Shown here: one piece after another, positions 53,824 through 62,837 of the stretch
Numbering within the stretch: position 1 is the stretch's first letter
How the letters are laid out: every line of letters starts with the position of its first letter
From: Luteibacter aegosomatissinici
GTDB taxonomy: Bacteria > Pseudomonadota > Gammaproteobacteria > Xanthomonadales > Rhodanobacteraceae
Length of the DNA stretch: 64,000 nucleotides
Assembly: GCF_023078495.1 (NCBI RefSeq)
Contig: NZ_CP095742.1
Coordinates: 3,410,001 to 3,474,000, forward strand
Direction of reading: 5' to 3'
The notes under the pieces: model-generated
The model's input: the letters and a program-made list of their open reading frames with translations, nothing else
Told to the model about the DNA's origin: nothing
Databases searched by the model: none
Position numbers and translations under genes: made by a program

Positions 53824-55215
53824 TTACTCCCTGGATGCGTCGATCGCCTGTGACAGGCGCTCTACCCCGATGACTTCCATGTCACCCACGCGGCCGCGCT
53901 TGGGTGCATTCGCAGCGGGCACGACGGCACGGCGGAAGCCGTGGGTGGCGGCTTCCTTCAGGCGCTCTTCGCCATTGGGTACCGGGCGGATTTCGCCCGA
54001 GAGGCCCACTTCACCGAAGGCAATGGTTTTCTCCGGCAACGGCCGGTCGCGCAGGCTGGACAGCACCGCCATGAGCACGGGCACATCCGACGCGGTCTCC
54101 TGCACACGGATGCCACCGACGACGTTCACGAACACGTCCTGGTCGTAGGCAGCTACGCCACCGTGCCGGTGCAGCACCGCCAGCAGCATGGCAAGACGGT
54201 TCTGTTCAAGGCCCAGCACGACGCGGCGCGGGTTACCCAGCGACGATTGATCCACGAGCGCCTGCACCTCGACCAGCAACGGCCGGGTGCCTTCACGGGT
54301 GACCATCACAGCGCTGCCCGGGGTCGGCCCGGCATGCGCGGACAGGAAGATCGCCGACGGGTTCGGCACTTCGCGCAGGCCCTTTTCCGACATGGCGAAC
54401 ACGCCCAGCTCGTTCACTGCGCCAAAGCGGTTCTTGAAAGCACGCAGCACGCGGAAGCGGCTGCCGGATTCGCCTTCGAAATACAGCACCGCATCGACCA
54501 TGTGCTCAAGCACGCGCGGGCCCGCGATACCACCCTCTTTCGTCACATGGCCCACGAGGAACACGGAGGTACCGGTCTCCTTGGCGAAGCGGGTGAGCTT
54601 GGCGGCCGATTCGCGCACCTGGCTCACCGAACCGGGCGCCGCGGTTAGCATCTCGGTCCAGATGGTCTGGATGGAATCGATGACCAGCACGCGCGGCCGT
54701 GCCGCAGCGGCCTGCTCAAGAATGCGCTCGATACAGGTTTCCGCGAGCGCATGCAGCGGCGCCAACGGCAAATCGAGCCGCTGCGCGCGACCGGCGACCT
54801 GTGCAAGCGATTCCTCGCCGGTTACGTAGAGGCTGGGCAGCACCGCACCGAGCGTGCCGAGCATCTGCAGCAGCAGCGTTGATTTGCCGATACCCGGGTC
54901 ACCACCAATCAGCACCACGGAGCCATCGACCAGGCCACCGCCCAGCACGCGATCAAGCTCGCCAATACCCGTATTGGTGCGTGCTTCCGCGGTGAACAGC
55001 ACTTCAGTGAGTGGCGTGATCTGGGGGGCGCCCGCTGCGTTGCCCGCGTACCCTCCGCGTCGCGCGCCTGCCGTGGCTACAGCGTTTGGCTTCGCCGGTT
55101 GCACAACGAACTCGGAAAGCACATTCCATTCGCCGCATTCGGCGCACTGGCCTTGCCACTTGCTGTGTTCGGCGCCGCACTGGGTGCAGACGTAGGCGGT
55201 CTTGGCTTTGGCCAC
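53824..55215 (-). CDS. radA: DNA repair protein RadA
   Basis: This is a 463-aa RecA-like branch-migration helicase. The N-terminal zinc finger is C10, C13, C24, C27 (YVCTQCGAEHSKW, GQCAECGEW). Next come Walker A GGDPGIGKSTLLLQ (near 99), the RadA-specific KNRFGAVNELGVF, and a Lon-like C-terminal domain (about 290-460, VGGIRVQETASD, GEVGLSGEIRPVP). It extends strand exchange in recombination. It is followed by a REP arm and convergent ypjD; alr lies upstream on the same strand. Confidence 0.96.
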   Translation of the reverse strand: MAKAKTAYVCTQCGAEHSKWQGQCAECGEWNVLSEFVVQPAKPNAVATAGARRGGYAGNAAGAPQITPLTEVLFTAEARTNTGIGELDRVLGGGLVDGSVVLIGGDPGIGKSTLLLQMLGTLGAVLPSLYVTGEESLAQVAGRAQRLDLPLAPLHALAETCIERILEQAAAARPRVLVIDSIQTIWTEMLTAAPGSVSQVRESAAKLTRFAKETGTSVFLVGHVTKEGGIAGPRVLEHMVDAVLYFEGESGSRFRVLRAFKNRFGAVNELGVFAMSEKGLREVPNPSAIFLSAHAGPTPGSAVMVTREGTRPLLVEVQALVDQSSLGNPRRVVLGLEQNRLAMLLAVLHRHGGVAAYDQDVFVNVVGGIRVQETASDVPVLMAVLSSLRDRPLPEKTIAFGEVGLSGEIRPVPNGEERLKEAATHGFRRAVVPAANAPKRGRVGDMEVIGVERLSQAIDASRE

Positions 55216-55286
55216 GATGTTCGGCTTCCTGGAAAGGCAGGCGGGCTATATAGCGCACCCGCGTCGCACGGCGCGATATTGGGGCG

Positions 55287-56375
55287 TTAGCCCTCGTCTT
55301 CCACGAAGAGTACGCGACGCGTCATGCCACAGGTGAGATCGTAGGAGATCGTACCGGCGGAGGCCGCCACCGTTTCCACCGGCAGGCCTTCACCCCAGAG
55401 CGTGACGCGGTCGCCTACACGCGCATCGGGGACGCCGCGCAGATCAAGCGTGATCAGGTCCATGGATACGCGACCGACGAGCGGGGCCAGCTTGCCACCC
55501 ACCAGAACGGGCGTTCCTTCCGCGGCGCTGCGCGGGTAGCCGTCGCCATAGCCGATCGCCGCCACGCCGACCGCCATGTCCTCGGGGCACGTATAGGTAC
55601 CGTTGTAGCCCACGCGTTCACCTTTCGCGAGGTGGTTGATCGCGACCAGGCGGGTGGCCAGCGTCATGGCCGGGCGGAATCCGAAATCAGCGCCGCTACG
55701 GCCTTCAACCACGGAAAGACCGTAAAGCAGGCCACCCGTGCGAACCCAATCGCCACGCGCATCGGGCCAACCAAGCACCGCCGCAGAGTTTGAAAGAGCC
55801 CGCGGGCCCTCAAGCCCTTCGGTCGCCTCGCGAAAGCGCTGGATCTGCAGGGCCGTATCGTGGCCTTCGAATTCTTCAGACGAAGCGAAGTGGGTCATGA
55901 GGCCTACCTCCGTGGCGATGGCGGGCATGGCCTTCAGCAGCCCATGAACCTCGCGCGCCCTCGCCGGCGCGAATCCAAGCCGATGCATGCCGGTATCCAC
56001 CTTGATCCACACCGCCAGGCTTCCGCGGGCGGGATCGGCCTTGGCCAGCCAGGGCAGCTGGGCATCGTGATGAATCAGCGCCTCCAGCCGGAGCCGCTGC
56101 ATTTCCGCGATATCGGCGGCAGTATCGGGCCCGGAAAGCACGACGATGCGCTGCCGATGCCCTGCCGCACGTAAGCGCAGGCCGTCGGCAATGGCAGCCA
56201 CCGCAAACGCTTCGGCATCGTCATCCAGCGCCCGCGCAACGCGCTCGAGGCCATGCCCATACGCATCCGCCTTTACCACCGCCATGACGCGGGCGCCCGC
56301 CGCCAATGCCCGCACGCGGGCGAGATTGTGGCGCAGGGCACCCAGGTGGATGGTAGCGACGGTGGTACGGCTCAT
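55287..56375 (-). CDS. alr: Alanine racemase
   Basis: This 362-aa PLP racemase supplies D-alanine for peptidoglycan. The PLP lysine is K35 in VVKADAYGHG, and the second-base tyrosine is in RVGYNGTYTCPEDM. SNSAAVLGWPDARGDWVRTGGLLYG and LVGRVSMDLITLDL are typical. The start at 56375 has no clear ribosome-binding site. It lies 71 bp before radA on the same strand and may be cotranscribed with it. Confidence 0.95.
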   Translation of the reverse strand: MSRTTVATIHLGALRHNLARVRALAAGARVMAVVKADAYGHGLERVARALDDDAEAFAVAAIADGLRLRAAGHRQRIVVLSGPDTAADIAEMQRLRLEALIHHDAQLPWLAKADPARGSLAVWIKVDTGMHRLGFAPARAREVHGLLKAMPAIATEVGLMTHFASSEEFEGHDTALQIQRFREATEGLEGPRALSNSAAVLGWPDARGDWVRTGGLLYGLSVVEGRSGADFGFRPAMTLATRLVAINHLAKGERVGYNGTYTCPEDMAVGVAAIGYGDGYPRSAAEGTPVLVGGKLAPLVGRVSMDLITLDLRGVPDARVGDRVTLWGEGLPVETVAASAGTISYDLTCGMTRRVLFVEDEG

Positions 56376-56509
56376 GGATAAGCGGCGTCAGTGAAAGACC
56401 GCCCAGTCTAGCCGCATCCGCCGGGCATCCGTGTGGCGCAGGTGTGGCGAGGGCCGGTGCTGGCAAGGACAGATCGCGCCAGCACCGGCGCACAGCGCCC
56501 GTGGCGCGG

Positions 56510-57472
56510 TTACTTCGAAAGCTGGATCAGTGCCGACGACACCCAGCCCTTGTTGCCGAGTTCATCCTGCACTTCCCACATCATGCCGTCCTTGTTACCC
56601 GTCGGGTACAGCATCATGCCGGGATCCAGCGTGCGCACGGGGGCACCGGTGCCCTTGGCGTTCGCCAGCAGGCGGCCGGGTTTGGCCATGGTGACGGCCT
56701 GCTGCGCATTGTCGGCCGAAGCGTTGCCACTCAGGCCGCCCAACTGCCCAACGAGGTCGTTATAAGCCTGGAGGTAGGCCATGGTGATCAGCTGGCCCAT
56801 TTCGGTGTTCGCGTAGCCGCCCACGCCGGCACCGCCGACGCCGGAGCTGCCGAACAGCGCACCGGAAGCGTTGATGCCCAGATCGGTCTTCTTGGCCTGG
56901 CCCTGGGCCATCGCCACCTGCTCGCTCGAGCGAACATCGGTGATGCTGAGCACGACGTCCGCGGTCTTGGTCTTGAAGCTCACGTTGCTGGCGATACGGC
57001 CCACCTTGCTGCCCATCAGGCCGCCAAGCACGCCGCCCACGCCACCACCGGCCGCGTCGTCGTTCTTCGACACGAGGTCAGGCACCATCACGTAATCGGC
57101 CGCCTTGAGCTGGCCCTTGCCCACGTTCGACTGCACGCGCAGCTCGCCGCTGGCACCGAGTTCACGCTCCTTCATCGCCTGGTTGAGGCCCGCGCCACGG
57201 TCCACCAGGGTGAAGCAGTGCGACTTCATCACGAAGACCTTGATCAGCTTGGACGGCGCGGGCAACTGCTGCGCGGTCCACCAGCTCACACCGCCTTCGG
57301 GCTCTTCCACGGCCAGCGTGCCCAGGGGCTTCGCGCAGGTCGGGATCTCACTCATCTTCTCGTCACGCAGCTGCTGTGCGCTCTTGATCTGCGCCTGGCT
57401 GGCCGGTGCAGCCAGGGCTGCCACCACCAACGCCATTACGCCGGCGAAACGCCGGGTTCTCGTGCCTTCCAT
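56510..57472 (-). CDS. CsgG-like secreted protein with C-terminal SH3-like domain (copy 1)
   Basis: This 320-aa protein has a signal peptide cut near SQAQ (residue 28), without a lipobox. The main domain (about 40-240) resembles the CsgG/HfaB family: PLGTLAVEEPEGGVSWWTAQ, KVFVMKSHCFTLVDRG, ADYVMVPDLV, then a glycine-rich region and TADVVLSITDVRSSEQVA. The last 60 residues (RTLDPGMMLYPTGNKDGMMWEVQDELGNKGWVSS) look like a bacterial SH3 domain, which often binds peptidoglycan. The paralogue at 57777 lies directly upstream on the same strand. The role in the envelope is unknown; no curli genes are present. Confidence 0.75.
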   Translation of the reverse strand: MEGTRTRRFAGVMALVVAALAAPASQAQIKSAQQLRDEKMSEIPTCAKPLGTLAVEEPEGGVSWWTAQQLPAPSKLIKVFVMKSHCFTLVDRGAGLNQAMKERELGASGELRVQSNVGKGQLKAADYVMVPDLVSKNDDAAGGGVGGVLGGLMGSKVGRIASNVSFKTKTADVVLSITDVRSSEQVAMAQGQAKKTDLGINASGALFGSSGVGGAGVGGYANTEMGQLITMAYLQAYNDLVGQLGGLSGNASADNAQQAVTMAKPGRLLANAKGTGAPVRTLDPGMMLYPTGNKDGMMWEVQDELGNKGWVSSALIQLSK

Positions 57473-57776
57473 ATCATCAAGCCCCTTTACGATCCGGTGG
57501 GTCGTCAAACGCCGCTCTCCCCGGACCGGTACGAAGAGCGAGCACATGCACTCGGGCGCCGATGAAGGCACGGCCTTCACCGGCGCCCGAAGGCGAGAAG
57601 CGTTGGAAGACGCGATGATCCGGAACGGAAACATCGCCAGGCGAACATCCACTGTCACGAAGCCGGATGACACACGGCGATCTGTCGCACTCCTCTTGCG
57701 GCCCCATCCGGGGGGCGATCAGTGACCGCAACCCGTTCGTGGCAGATGGTAGCAAGGGAAAGTGGCGTCTTCCACC

Positions 57777-58745
57777 TCAGCGCGTGAGATCGAAGTTTTC
57801 CGAGGAGAGCCAGCCGCGGTTGCCGTGCTCATCCTCGACTTCCCACTGCAGGCCCATCTTGTCGCCCGTCGGATACACCGGCATGCCCGGCTCCAGCTTG
57901 CGTACCGCCTTGGATTTGACATCCGCGGCCGCGCGCAACGTGGAGGGCTTGTTCACCGTGCCGGCCTGGCGGGCATTCGCTGCCGATGCACTGCCTGGCA
58001 AACCGCCAAGTTCACTCACCAGTTTGGTGTAGGCATCCAGGTAGGCCATGGTGATGACCTGGCCCTGGGGCGTGTTCGCGTATGCCCCCACCGCGGCACC
58101 GCCAGCGGCTGACGAACCCCATATGCCTCCCGAGACGCCAAAGCCGAGGTCGTTCTTCTCACCGTGGCCTTCGGTCAGCGCCACCTGCTCCGATGACCGC
58201 ACATCCGTCACGGTAAGCACGACATCCGCCGTCTTGGAGTTGATGGTAATGTTGCTGGCCACCGCCCCGGCCGGACCACCGATGAGGCCGCCCACCAGGG
58301 CGCCGAGCCCCGCACCGCCTGCATTGCGGTTGCTGGCGACGAGATCGGGCACCATGACGTAATCCGCCACCTTGATCTGCCCCTTGCCAAGGTTGGACCC
58401 GCCACGCAGATCGCCACCGGCAGCCAGCTCACGCTCACGCATGGCCGCGTTCATACCCATGCCACGATCCACCAGCGTGAAGCAGCCGGATTTCTGCACG
58501 AATACCTTGATCAGCCGCGTGGGGGAAGGCAGCTGCTGCTGCGTCCACCAGTGCACGCCGCCCTCGGGCTCGATGACCGAGATGCTGCCCAGCTTCTTGC
58601 CGCACTTGGGTATGGCCTGCACTTTTGCTTCGTGCTCGCGCTGTGACTTGGTCACCAGTGGGTTGGTGGCCGTGCATGCCGTAAGCGCGAACGACATACC
58701 GATAGCCGCCACGGTCGTAGCGGCGGTCTTGCTGAAGAGTTCCAT
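57777..58745 (-). CDS. CsgG-like lipoprotein with C-terminal SH3-like domain (copy 2)
   Basis: This 322-aa paralogue of the gene at 56510 shares its blocks in order: EPEGGVHWWTQQQLP, KVFVQKSGCFTLVDRG, KVADYVMVPDL, TADVVLTVTDVRSSEQVA and the terminal WEVEDEHGNRGWLSS. It differs in having a lipobox, LTAC (cysteine at about residue 24), so it should be lipid-anchored, as CsgG itself is. GGGA precedes the ATG. The 304 bp between the two copies contain no other gene and could hold a promoter. Confidence 0.78.
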   Translation of the reverse strand: MELFSKTAATTVAAIGMSFALTACTATNPLVTKSQREHEAKVQAIPKCGKKLGSISVIEPEGGVHWWTQQQLPSPTRLIKVFVQKSGCFTLVDRGMGMNAAMRERELAAGGDLRGGSNLGKGQIKVADYVMVPDLVASNRNAGGAGLGALVGGLIGGPAGAVASNITINSKTADVVLTVTDVRSSEQVALTEGHGEKNDLGFGVSGGIWGSSAAGGAAVGAYANTPQGQVITMAYLDAYTKLVSELGGLPGSASAANARQAGTVNKPSTLRAAADVKSKAVRKLEPGMPVYPTGDKMGLQWEVEDEHGNRGWLSSENFDLTR

Positions 58746-58860
58746 GAGTGGTCCCTGTCCTTGCGCGCCCGGAAGAAAGACCTGCCCGGGTTACGGGCGC
58801 GTGGACGGACAGGCTGTCGCGAGACCGGGAAATGCTATCGGTCGCCGCGCAAGGACAGGA

Positions 58861-58912
58861 TTAGGAGAACTCCTAAAAGTTCGTACGAATCGCCCACTAT
58901 GTGTTGTGGGCG
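58861..58912. other. Perfect palindrome plus hairpin upstream of the CsgG-like lipoprotein
   Basis: TTAGGAGAACTCCTAA (58861-58876) is a perfect 16-bp palindrome. CGCCCAC/GTGGGCG (58891-58897 with 58906-58912) forms a hairpin. Both lie between the SGNH hydrolase stop and the lipoprotein start; the palindrome sits where an operator could be, and the hairpin may end the upstream transcript. Confidence 0.45.
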
Positions 58913-58924
58913 CACACCTACAAA

Positions 58925-59692
58925 TCAGGAGGTCGTATCAACGAGCGCGGCATCGATGGCTTTCTGCGCCAGCGGCGCCATGACCTTGTAGCCCTTCGCG
59001 TTGGGATGCAGGCCATCGTCGCTCAGGTCGGCGCGCAGTTGGCCCGTCTTGTCCAGCATCGCATCGAAATAATCGATATATCCCAGGTGTTCGCGCGTGG
59101 TGTAGTCGCGAATCCAGGCATTCAGCGTCTTGATATCCGCTGGCGGGCGGCGCGTGCTTGATGTGGCATCGTGGTAGTTGCTGATGGGCAGCAGGTTGGC
59201 GATGACCACGCGAATGCCATGGGCACGTGCAAGCTCGGCCATCGACATCAGGTTGTCTTCGATCATCTGCACCGACGACGGGCCCGTATTGCCGGCGATG
59301 TCATTGGTTCCAGCAAGGATGACCACCACCGCGGGCTTCAGCGCGATGACATCGGCGCGAAAACGCACCAGCATCTGCGGCGTGGTCTGCCCGCTGATGC
59401 CGCGGTTGATATAGCCCTTGCCCGGGAAAAATTCGCCGACCTGGCGGCCCCAGCCGTCGGTGATCGAATCCCCCATGAAGACGACACGCTTTTCACCCGG
59501 CTTCCCGGCCGGATACGCTTCATTCTCGCGGGCGTAGCGCTCCAGTTGCGGCCAGTCATTCAAGCGCCGCTCGATATCGGCCTTCTGGTCGGCCGAGGGG
59601 TGCTCGGGAAGCACCTGGCGCTCGGTATTCGTCGCCAAACTCGCGGTAGTCACCGCACACAGAGCCATCGCAAGCATCACGTCACGCAACAT
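58925..59692 (-). CDS. Secreted SGNH/GDSL-type esterase
   Basis: This 255-aa protein has a signal peptide (about 1-20, MLRDVMLAMALCAVTTASLA). SGNH blocks are present: block I FMGDSITDGWG with the nucleophile serine, block II glycine in NRGISGQTTPQ, block III GTNDIAGN, and block V DGLHPNAKGY with the catalytic Asp-His. It resembles acylhydrolase-type lipases and acetyl-xylan esterase-like enzymes; the substrate is unknown. GGAGGAGGG precedes the ATG. It is 80 bp downstream of the monooxygenase gene on the same strand. Confidence 0.87.
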   Translation of the reverse strand: MLRDVMLAMALCAVTTASLATNTERQVLPEHPSADQKADIERRLNDWPQLERYARENEAYPAGKPGEKRVVFMGDSITDGWGRQVGEFFPGKGYINRGISGQTTPQMLVRFRADVIALKPAVVVILAGTNDIAGNTGPSSVQMIEDNLMSMAELARAHGIRVVIANLLPISNYHDATSSTRRPPADIKTLNAWIRDYTTREHLGYIDYFDAMLDKTGQLRADLSDDGLHPNAKGYKVMAPLAQKAIDAALVDTTS

Positions 59693-59772
59693 GAGTCCCT
59701 CCTCCGTTATGGCCCGGCGTGGGCTATCCCCCGATACTGGGAGAGCGGGGCCCCACACGCAACGGGCGGATG

Positions 59773-61245
59773 TCACAACTTCGTTACCCCACCCATCGGG
59801 TGGAAGGTGAGGATCCCGTCGTCTATGGGGTCGTCGAGCAGCACGCGGCGATCTGTTTCGTAGCGGTGGGTAACGTGCCAGGGGCCTTCCCTGCCCTGCC
59901 TGGGTAGCTGGGCCTCGCCGCGCATGACGTAGCCGGCGTGCAGTGAATCCATGATGCAGGTATTCGTGGCCTGCCCCGGCGATGCTGGTGGAACGACGAC
60001 ATGTGCGCCCTGCGCATCCATGGCCTGTAGCAGGCGACATACATATTGCGCGGCCAGGTCCACCTTTAGCGTCCATGACGCATTGATGTATCCGAACAGC
60101 ACCGCCGCGTTCGGGATGCCTTCGAGGAGCACGCCCTTGTAGGTCATGATGCGACCCGGGTCACGTGGTTCGCCGTCCACATCCACCGTCATGCCACCCA
60201 GCACCTGGAGCTGGAAGCCGGTCGCGCTGACCACGATGTCCGCGTCGATCGTTGCGCCCGACGCCAGGGTCAACCCGGTGGGAGTGAAATGTGCCACGGT
60301 GTCCGTCCACACCGACGCCTTGCCGTCACGCAAGGCATCGAACAGATCGTTGTCGGGCACGACGCAAAGCCGCTGTGTCCACGGCGCATAGTCGGGAGTG
60401 AAGTCAGCGAGTGACGCAGCACCGTCAAGGCGCCGACGCACACCGGCCAACAGCAGTGCGCGAATGCGTCTTGGCCAGCGCATCGCAGCTTTGTAGAGCG
60501 CCCGCTGGAGCGCGATATTCCTGCGCCGGGCCAGCGCGTAAACGATACGCTCCGGCAACACGTGCAGCAGGGCCGCCGATATGGCATCACGCGACGGCAC
60601 CGGGAGCACATAGCCCGGCGAGCGCTGCAGCATGGTCACATGCGCCGCCTTTTGGGCGAGCGCCGGCACCAGCGTGATAGCCGTCGCCCCGCTACCAATC
60701 ACGACCACGCGCTTGCCTTCCCACTGAAGGTCGGCAGGCCAGTGCTGCGGATGAACGAACCGCCCCTGGTAATCGGGAAGCCCGGCGAATTCGGGTACGT
60801 AGCCCCGATCGTAGGCGTAATAGCCCGTGCAGCCGATAAGGAAATCGGCGCTGAAGACGTGCGACTCGCCATCTTCGTCGACCGCCGTAACGGCCCACCG
60901 CCCGGCTGATGACGACCACGCGGCGTGCGTGGTCTGCATGCCAAATCGCACCAGCCGCTCGATGGCGTACTCGCGAGCCGAGTCATTGATGTACTTGAGG
61001 ATGGCCGGCCCATCCGCCAGCACCTTCAGCTCGTTCCAGGGCCGGAACCCGAAGCCAAAGGTAAACATGTCCGAATCCGAGCGAACGCCCGGGTACCGGA
61101 AAAGGTCCCAGGTGCCCCCGATCGCTCGCCGCCGCTCGAGAATCGCTACCCGCTTGCCCGGGCAGGCCATGGCCAACCGGCACGCCATGCCGATGCCGGA
61201 TAGCCCTGCGCCGATAATGAGGACATCGAAGTGCTCGCTGGCCAT
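59773..61245 (-). CDS. FAD-dependent Baeyer-Villiger-type monooxygenase
   Basis: This 490-aa flavoprotein has an FAD site VLIIGAGLSGIGMA near the start, GGTWDLFRYPGVRSDSD, a second Rossmann VVVIGSGATAITLV for NADPH, and the class fingerprint GRFVHPQHWP, a close variant of FxGxxxHxxxWP. It should insert oxygen into ketones or oxidise soft nucleophiles; the natural substrate is not evident. Whether it acts on alpha-hydroxyketones or another local metabolite is unknown. Start ATG 61245 is preferred over GTG 61251. dnaB ends the next unit upstream. Confidence 0.88.
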   Translation of the reverse strand: MASEHFDVLIIGAGLSGIGMACRLAMACPGKRVAILERRRAIGGTWDLFRYPGVRSDSDMFTFGFGFRPWNELKVLADGPAILKYINDSAREYAIERLVRFGMQTTHAAWSSSAGRWAVTAVDEDGESHVFSADFLIGCTGYYAYDRGYVPEFAGLPDYQGRFVHPQHWPADLQWEGKRVVVIGSGATAITLVPALAQKAAHVTMLQRSPGYVLPVPSRDAISAALLHVLPERIVYALARRRNIALQRALYKAAMRWPRRIRALLLAGVRRRLDGAASLADFTPDYAPWTQRLCVVPDNDLFDALRDGKASVWTDTVAHFTPTGLTLASGATIDADIVVSATGFQLQVLGGMTVDVDGEPRDPGRIMTYKGVLLEGIPNAAVLFGYINASWTLKVDLAAQYVCRLLQAMDAQGAHVVVPPASPGQATNTCIMDSLHAGYVMRGEAQLPRQGREGPWHVTHRYETDRRVLLDDPIDDGILTFHPMGGVTKL

Positions 61246-61279
61246 GCGCACCCCCGTCGATATGACGAGGGTACGCCGA

Positions 61280-62710
61280 TCAGTCGAAGGTGCCTACGTA
61301 GGAATCCGGGGCCCAGTTTTCGAACTTGGTGTAATGGCCCAGGAAGGCCAGCTTCACCGTATCGGTGGGGCCGTTACGCTGCTTGCCGATGATGATTTCG
61401 GCCAGGCCCTTATCGGGCGATTCCTTGTTGTAGTAGTCGTCGCGGTAAATGAACATGATGACGTCCGCATCCTGCTCGATAGCGCCGGATTCGCGAAGAT
61501 CGGACATCATCGGCCGCTTGTCGGCACGCTGCTCCAGCGAGCGGTTGAGCTGCGACAGCGCAATCACCGGCACGTTCAGCTCTTTCGCGAGGGCCTTCAG
61601 GCCGCGCGAGATCTCCGAGATTTCCGTCGCGCGGTTTTCGCTGTGGCCGGGAATCTGCATGAGCTGAAGGTAATCGATCACGATCAGGCCCAGGCCGTGT
61701 TCACGCTGAAGGCGGCGCGAGCGCGAACGCATTTCCACCGGCGACATCGCAGGGGTATCGTCGATGAAGATCTTGGCGTCGGAAAGCATGGTGATGGCCG
61801 AGGTGACGCGCGGCCAATCTTCTTCGGCCAGGTCGCCGTTGCGCAGGTGCTGCGCATGGATACGGCCAAGCGAAGAAATGAGACGGAATGCCAGCTGGGA
61901 TGCCGACATTTCCATCGAGAACACTGCCACCGCCTTCTTCGAGCGCATGGCGGCCGCCTCGGCCAGGTTCAGTGCGAATGCCGTCTTACCCATCGACGGA
62001 CGTGCGGCGACGATGATCAGGTCGGAGGGCTGCAGGCCTGCCGTGAGTTCATCCAGGTCGGTGAACCCCGTCGAAAGACCGGTGAGCTGACCACGGTTCT
62101 CGTAGCGCTCGGTAAGCTGGCGGAATGCGTCGCTGACGGCTTCGCGCATGGACACGATGTCCTTCTTGCCGCGCGCGCCGGATTCGGCAATGCGGAACAC
62201 GCGCTGCTCGGCGAGCTCCATCACTTCCTGGACGCTTTTACCCTCGGGACGGAAACCATCCTCGGTAATGGCCGTACCCGCATCGATGAGCTTGCGCAGT
62301 ACGGATTTCTCGCGAACGATATCGCCATAGGCGGCGATGTTCGCCGCGCTGGGCGTCGAGTTGGCCAGTTCCAGCAGGTACGTGGGGCCACCGACCATTT
62401 CATCCAGGTCGTTGGACTGGAACCACTCGCCGAGCGTGATGGCGTCGCAGGGCATGCCCTTGCCGGCCAGTTCGTTGATGGCCCGCCAGATCATCCGGTG
62501 ATCCTTGCGGTAGAAATCCTCATCGGTGAGCTTATCGGCCACCTTGTCCAGCGAATCCGGCGAAAGCATGAGGCCACCCAGCACCGCCTGCTCCGCTTCA
62601 ATGGAGTTAGGTGGGACGCGAAGGGCATCGATGGCGGAGGGCTCGCGGCGGCGGCGCTCACCGCGCTCGCCACGATCGCCGCGGTTGCCGCGCTCGGGAT
62701 TGAAGGACAT
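61280..62710 (-). CDS. dnaB: Replicative DNA helicase
   Basis: This 476-aa hexameric helicase has an arginine/glutamate-rich start, an N-terminal collar domain (EAEQAVLGGLMLSPDSLDKV), a linker, and a RecA-like motor. The motor shows ARPSMGKTAFALN (Walker A), IVIDYLQLM (Walker B) and ALSQLNRSLEQRADKRP. It unwinds DNA ahead of the replisome. GAGG precedes the ATG. No intein was seen. It lies 34 bp upstream of the monooxygenase on the same strand. Confidence 0.97.
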   Translation of the reverse strand: MSFNPERGNRGDRGERGERRRREPSAIDALRVPPNSIEAEQAVLGGLMLSPDSLDKVADKLTDEDFYRKDHRMIWRAINELAGKGMPCDAITLGEWFQSNDLDEMVGGPTYLLELANSTPSAANIAAYGDIVREKSVLRKLIDAGTAITEDGFRPEGKSVQEVMELAEQRVFRIAESGARGKKDIVSMREAVSDAFRQLTERYENRGQLTGLSTGFTDLDELTAGLQPSDLIIVAARPSMGKTAFALNLAEAAAMRSKKAVAVFSMEMSASQLAFRLISSLGRIHAQHLRNGDLAEEDWPRVTSAITMLSDAKIFIDDTPAMSPVEMRSRSRRLQREHGLGLIVIDYLQLMQIPGHSENRATEISEISRGLKALAKELNVPVIALSQLNRSLEQRADKRPMMSDLRESGAIEQDADVIMFIYRDDYYNKESPDKGLAEIIIGKQRNGPTDTVKLAFLGHYTKFENWAPDSYVGTFD

Positions 62711-62837
62711 GGATTACCTCGTCATGCAGGCGGCGCTGACCCGGGCCCGGGTTGCCGTGCAGGCATGATACGCGCAGGGGTCGCACGCGTTGAGAGGATA
62801 AGTCTGTGGATAACTTGTGGGAAAGGCGCGAAACGGG

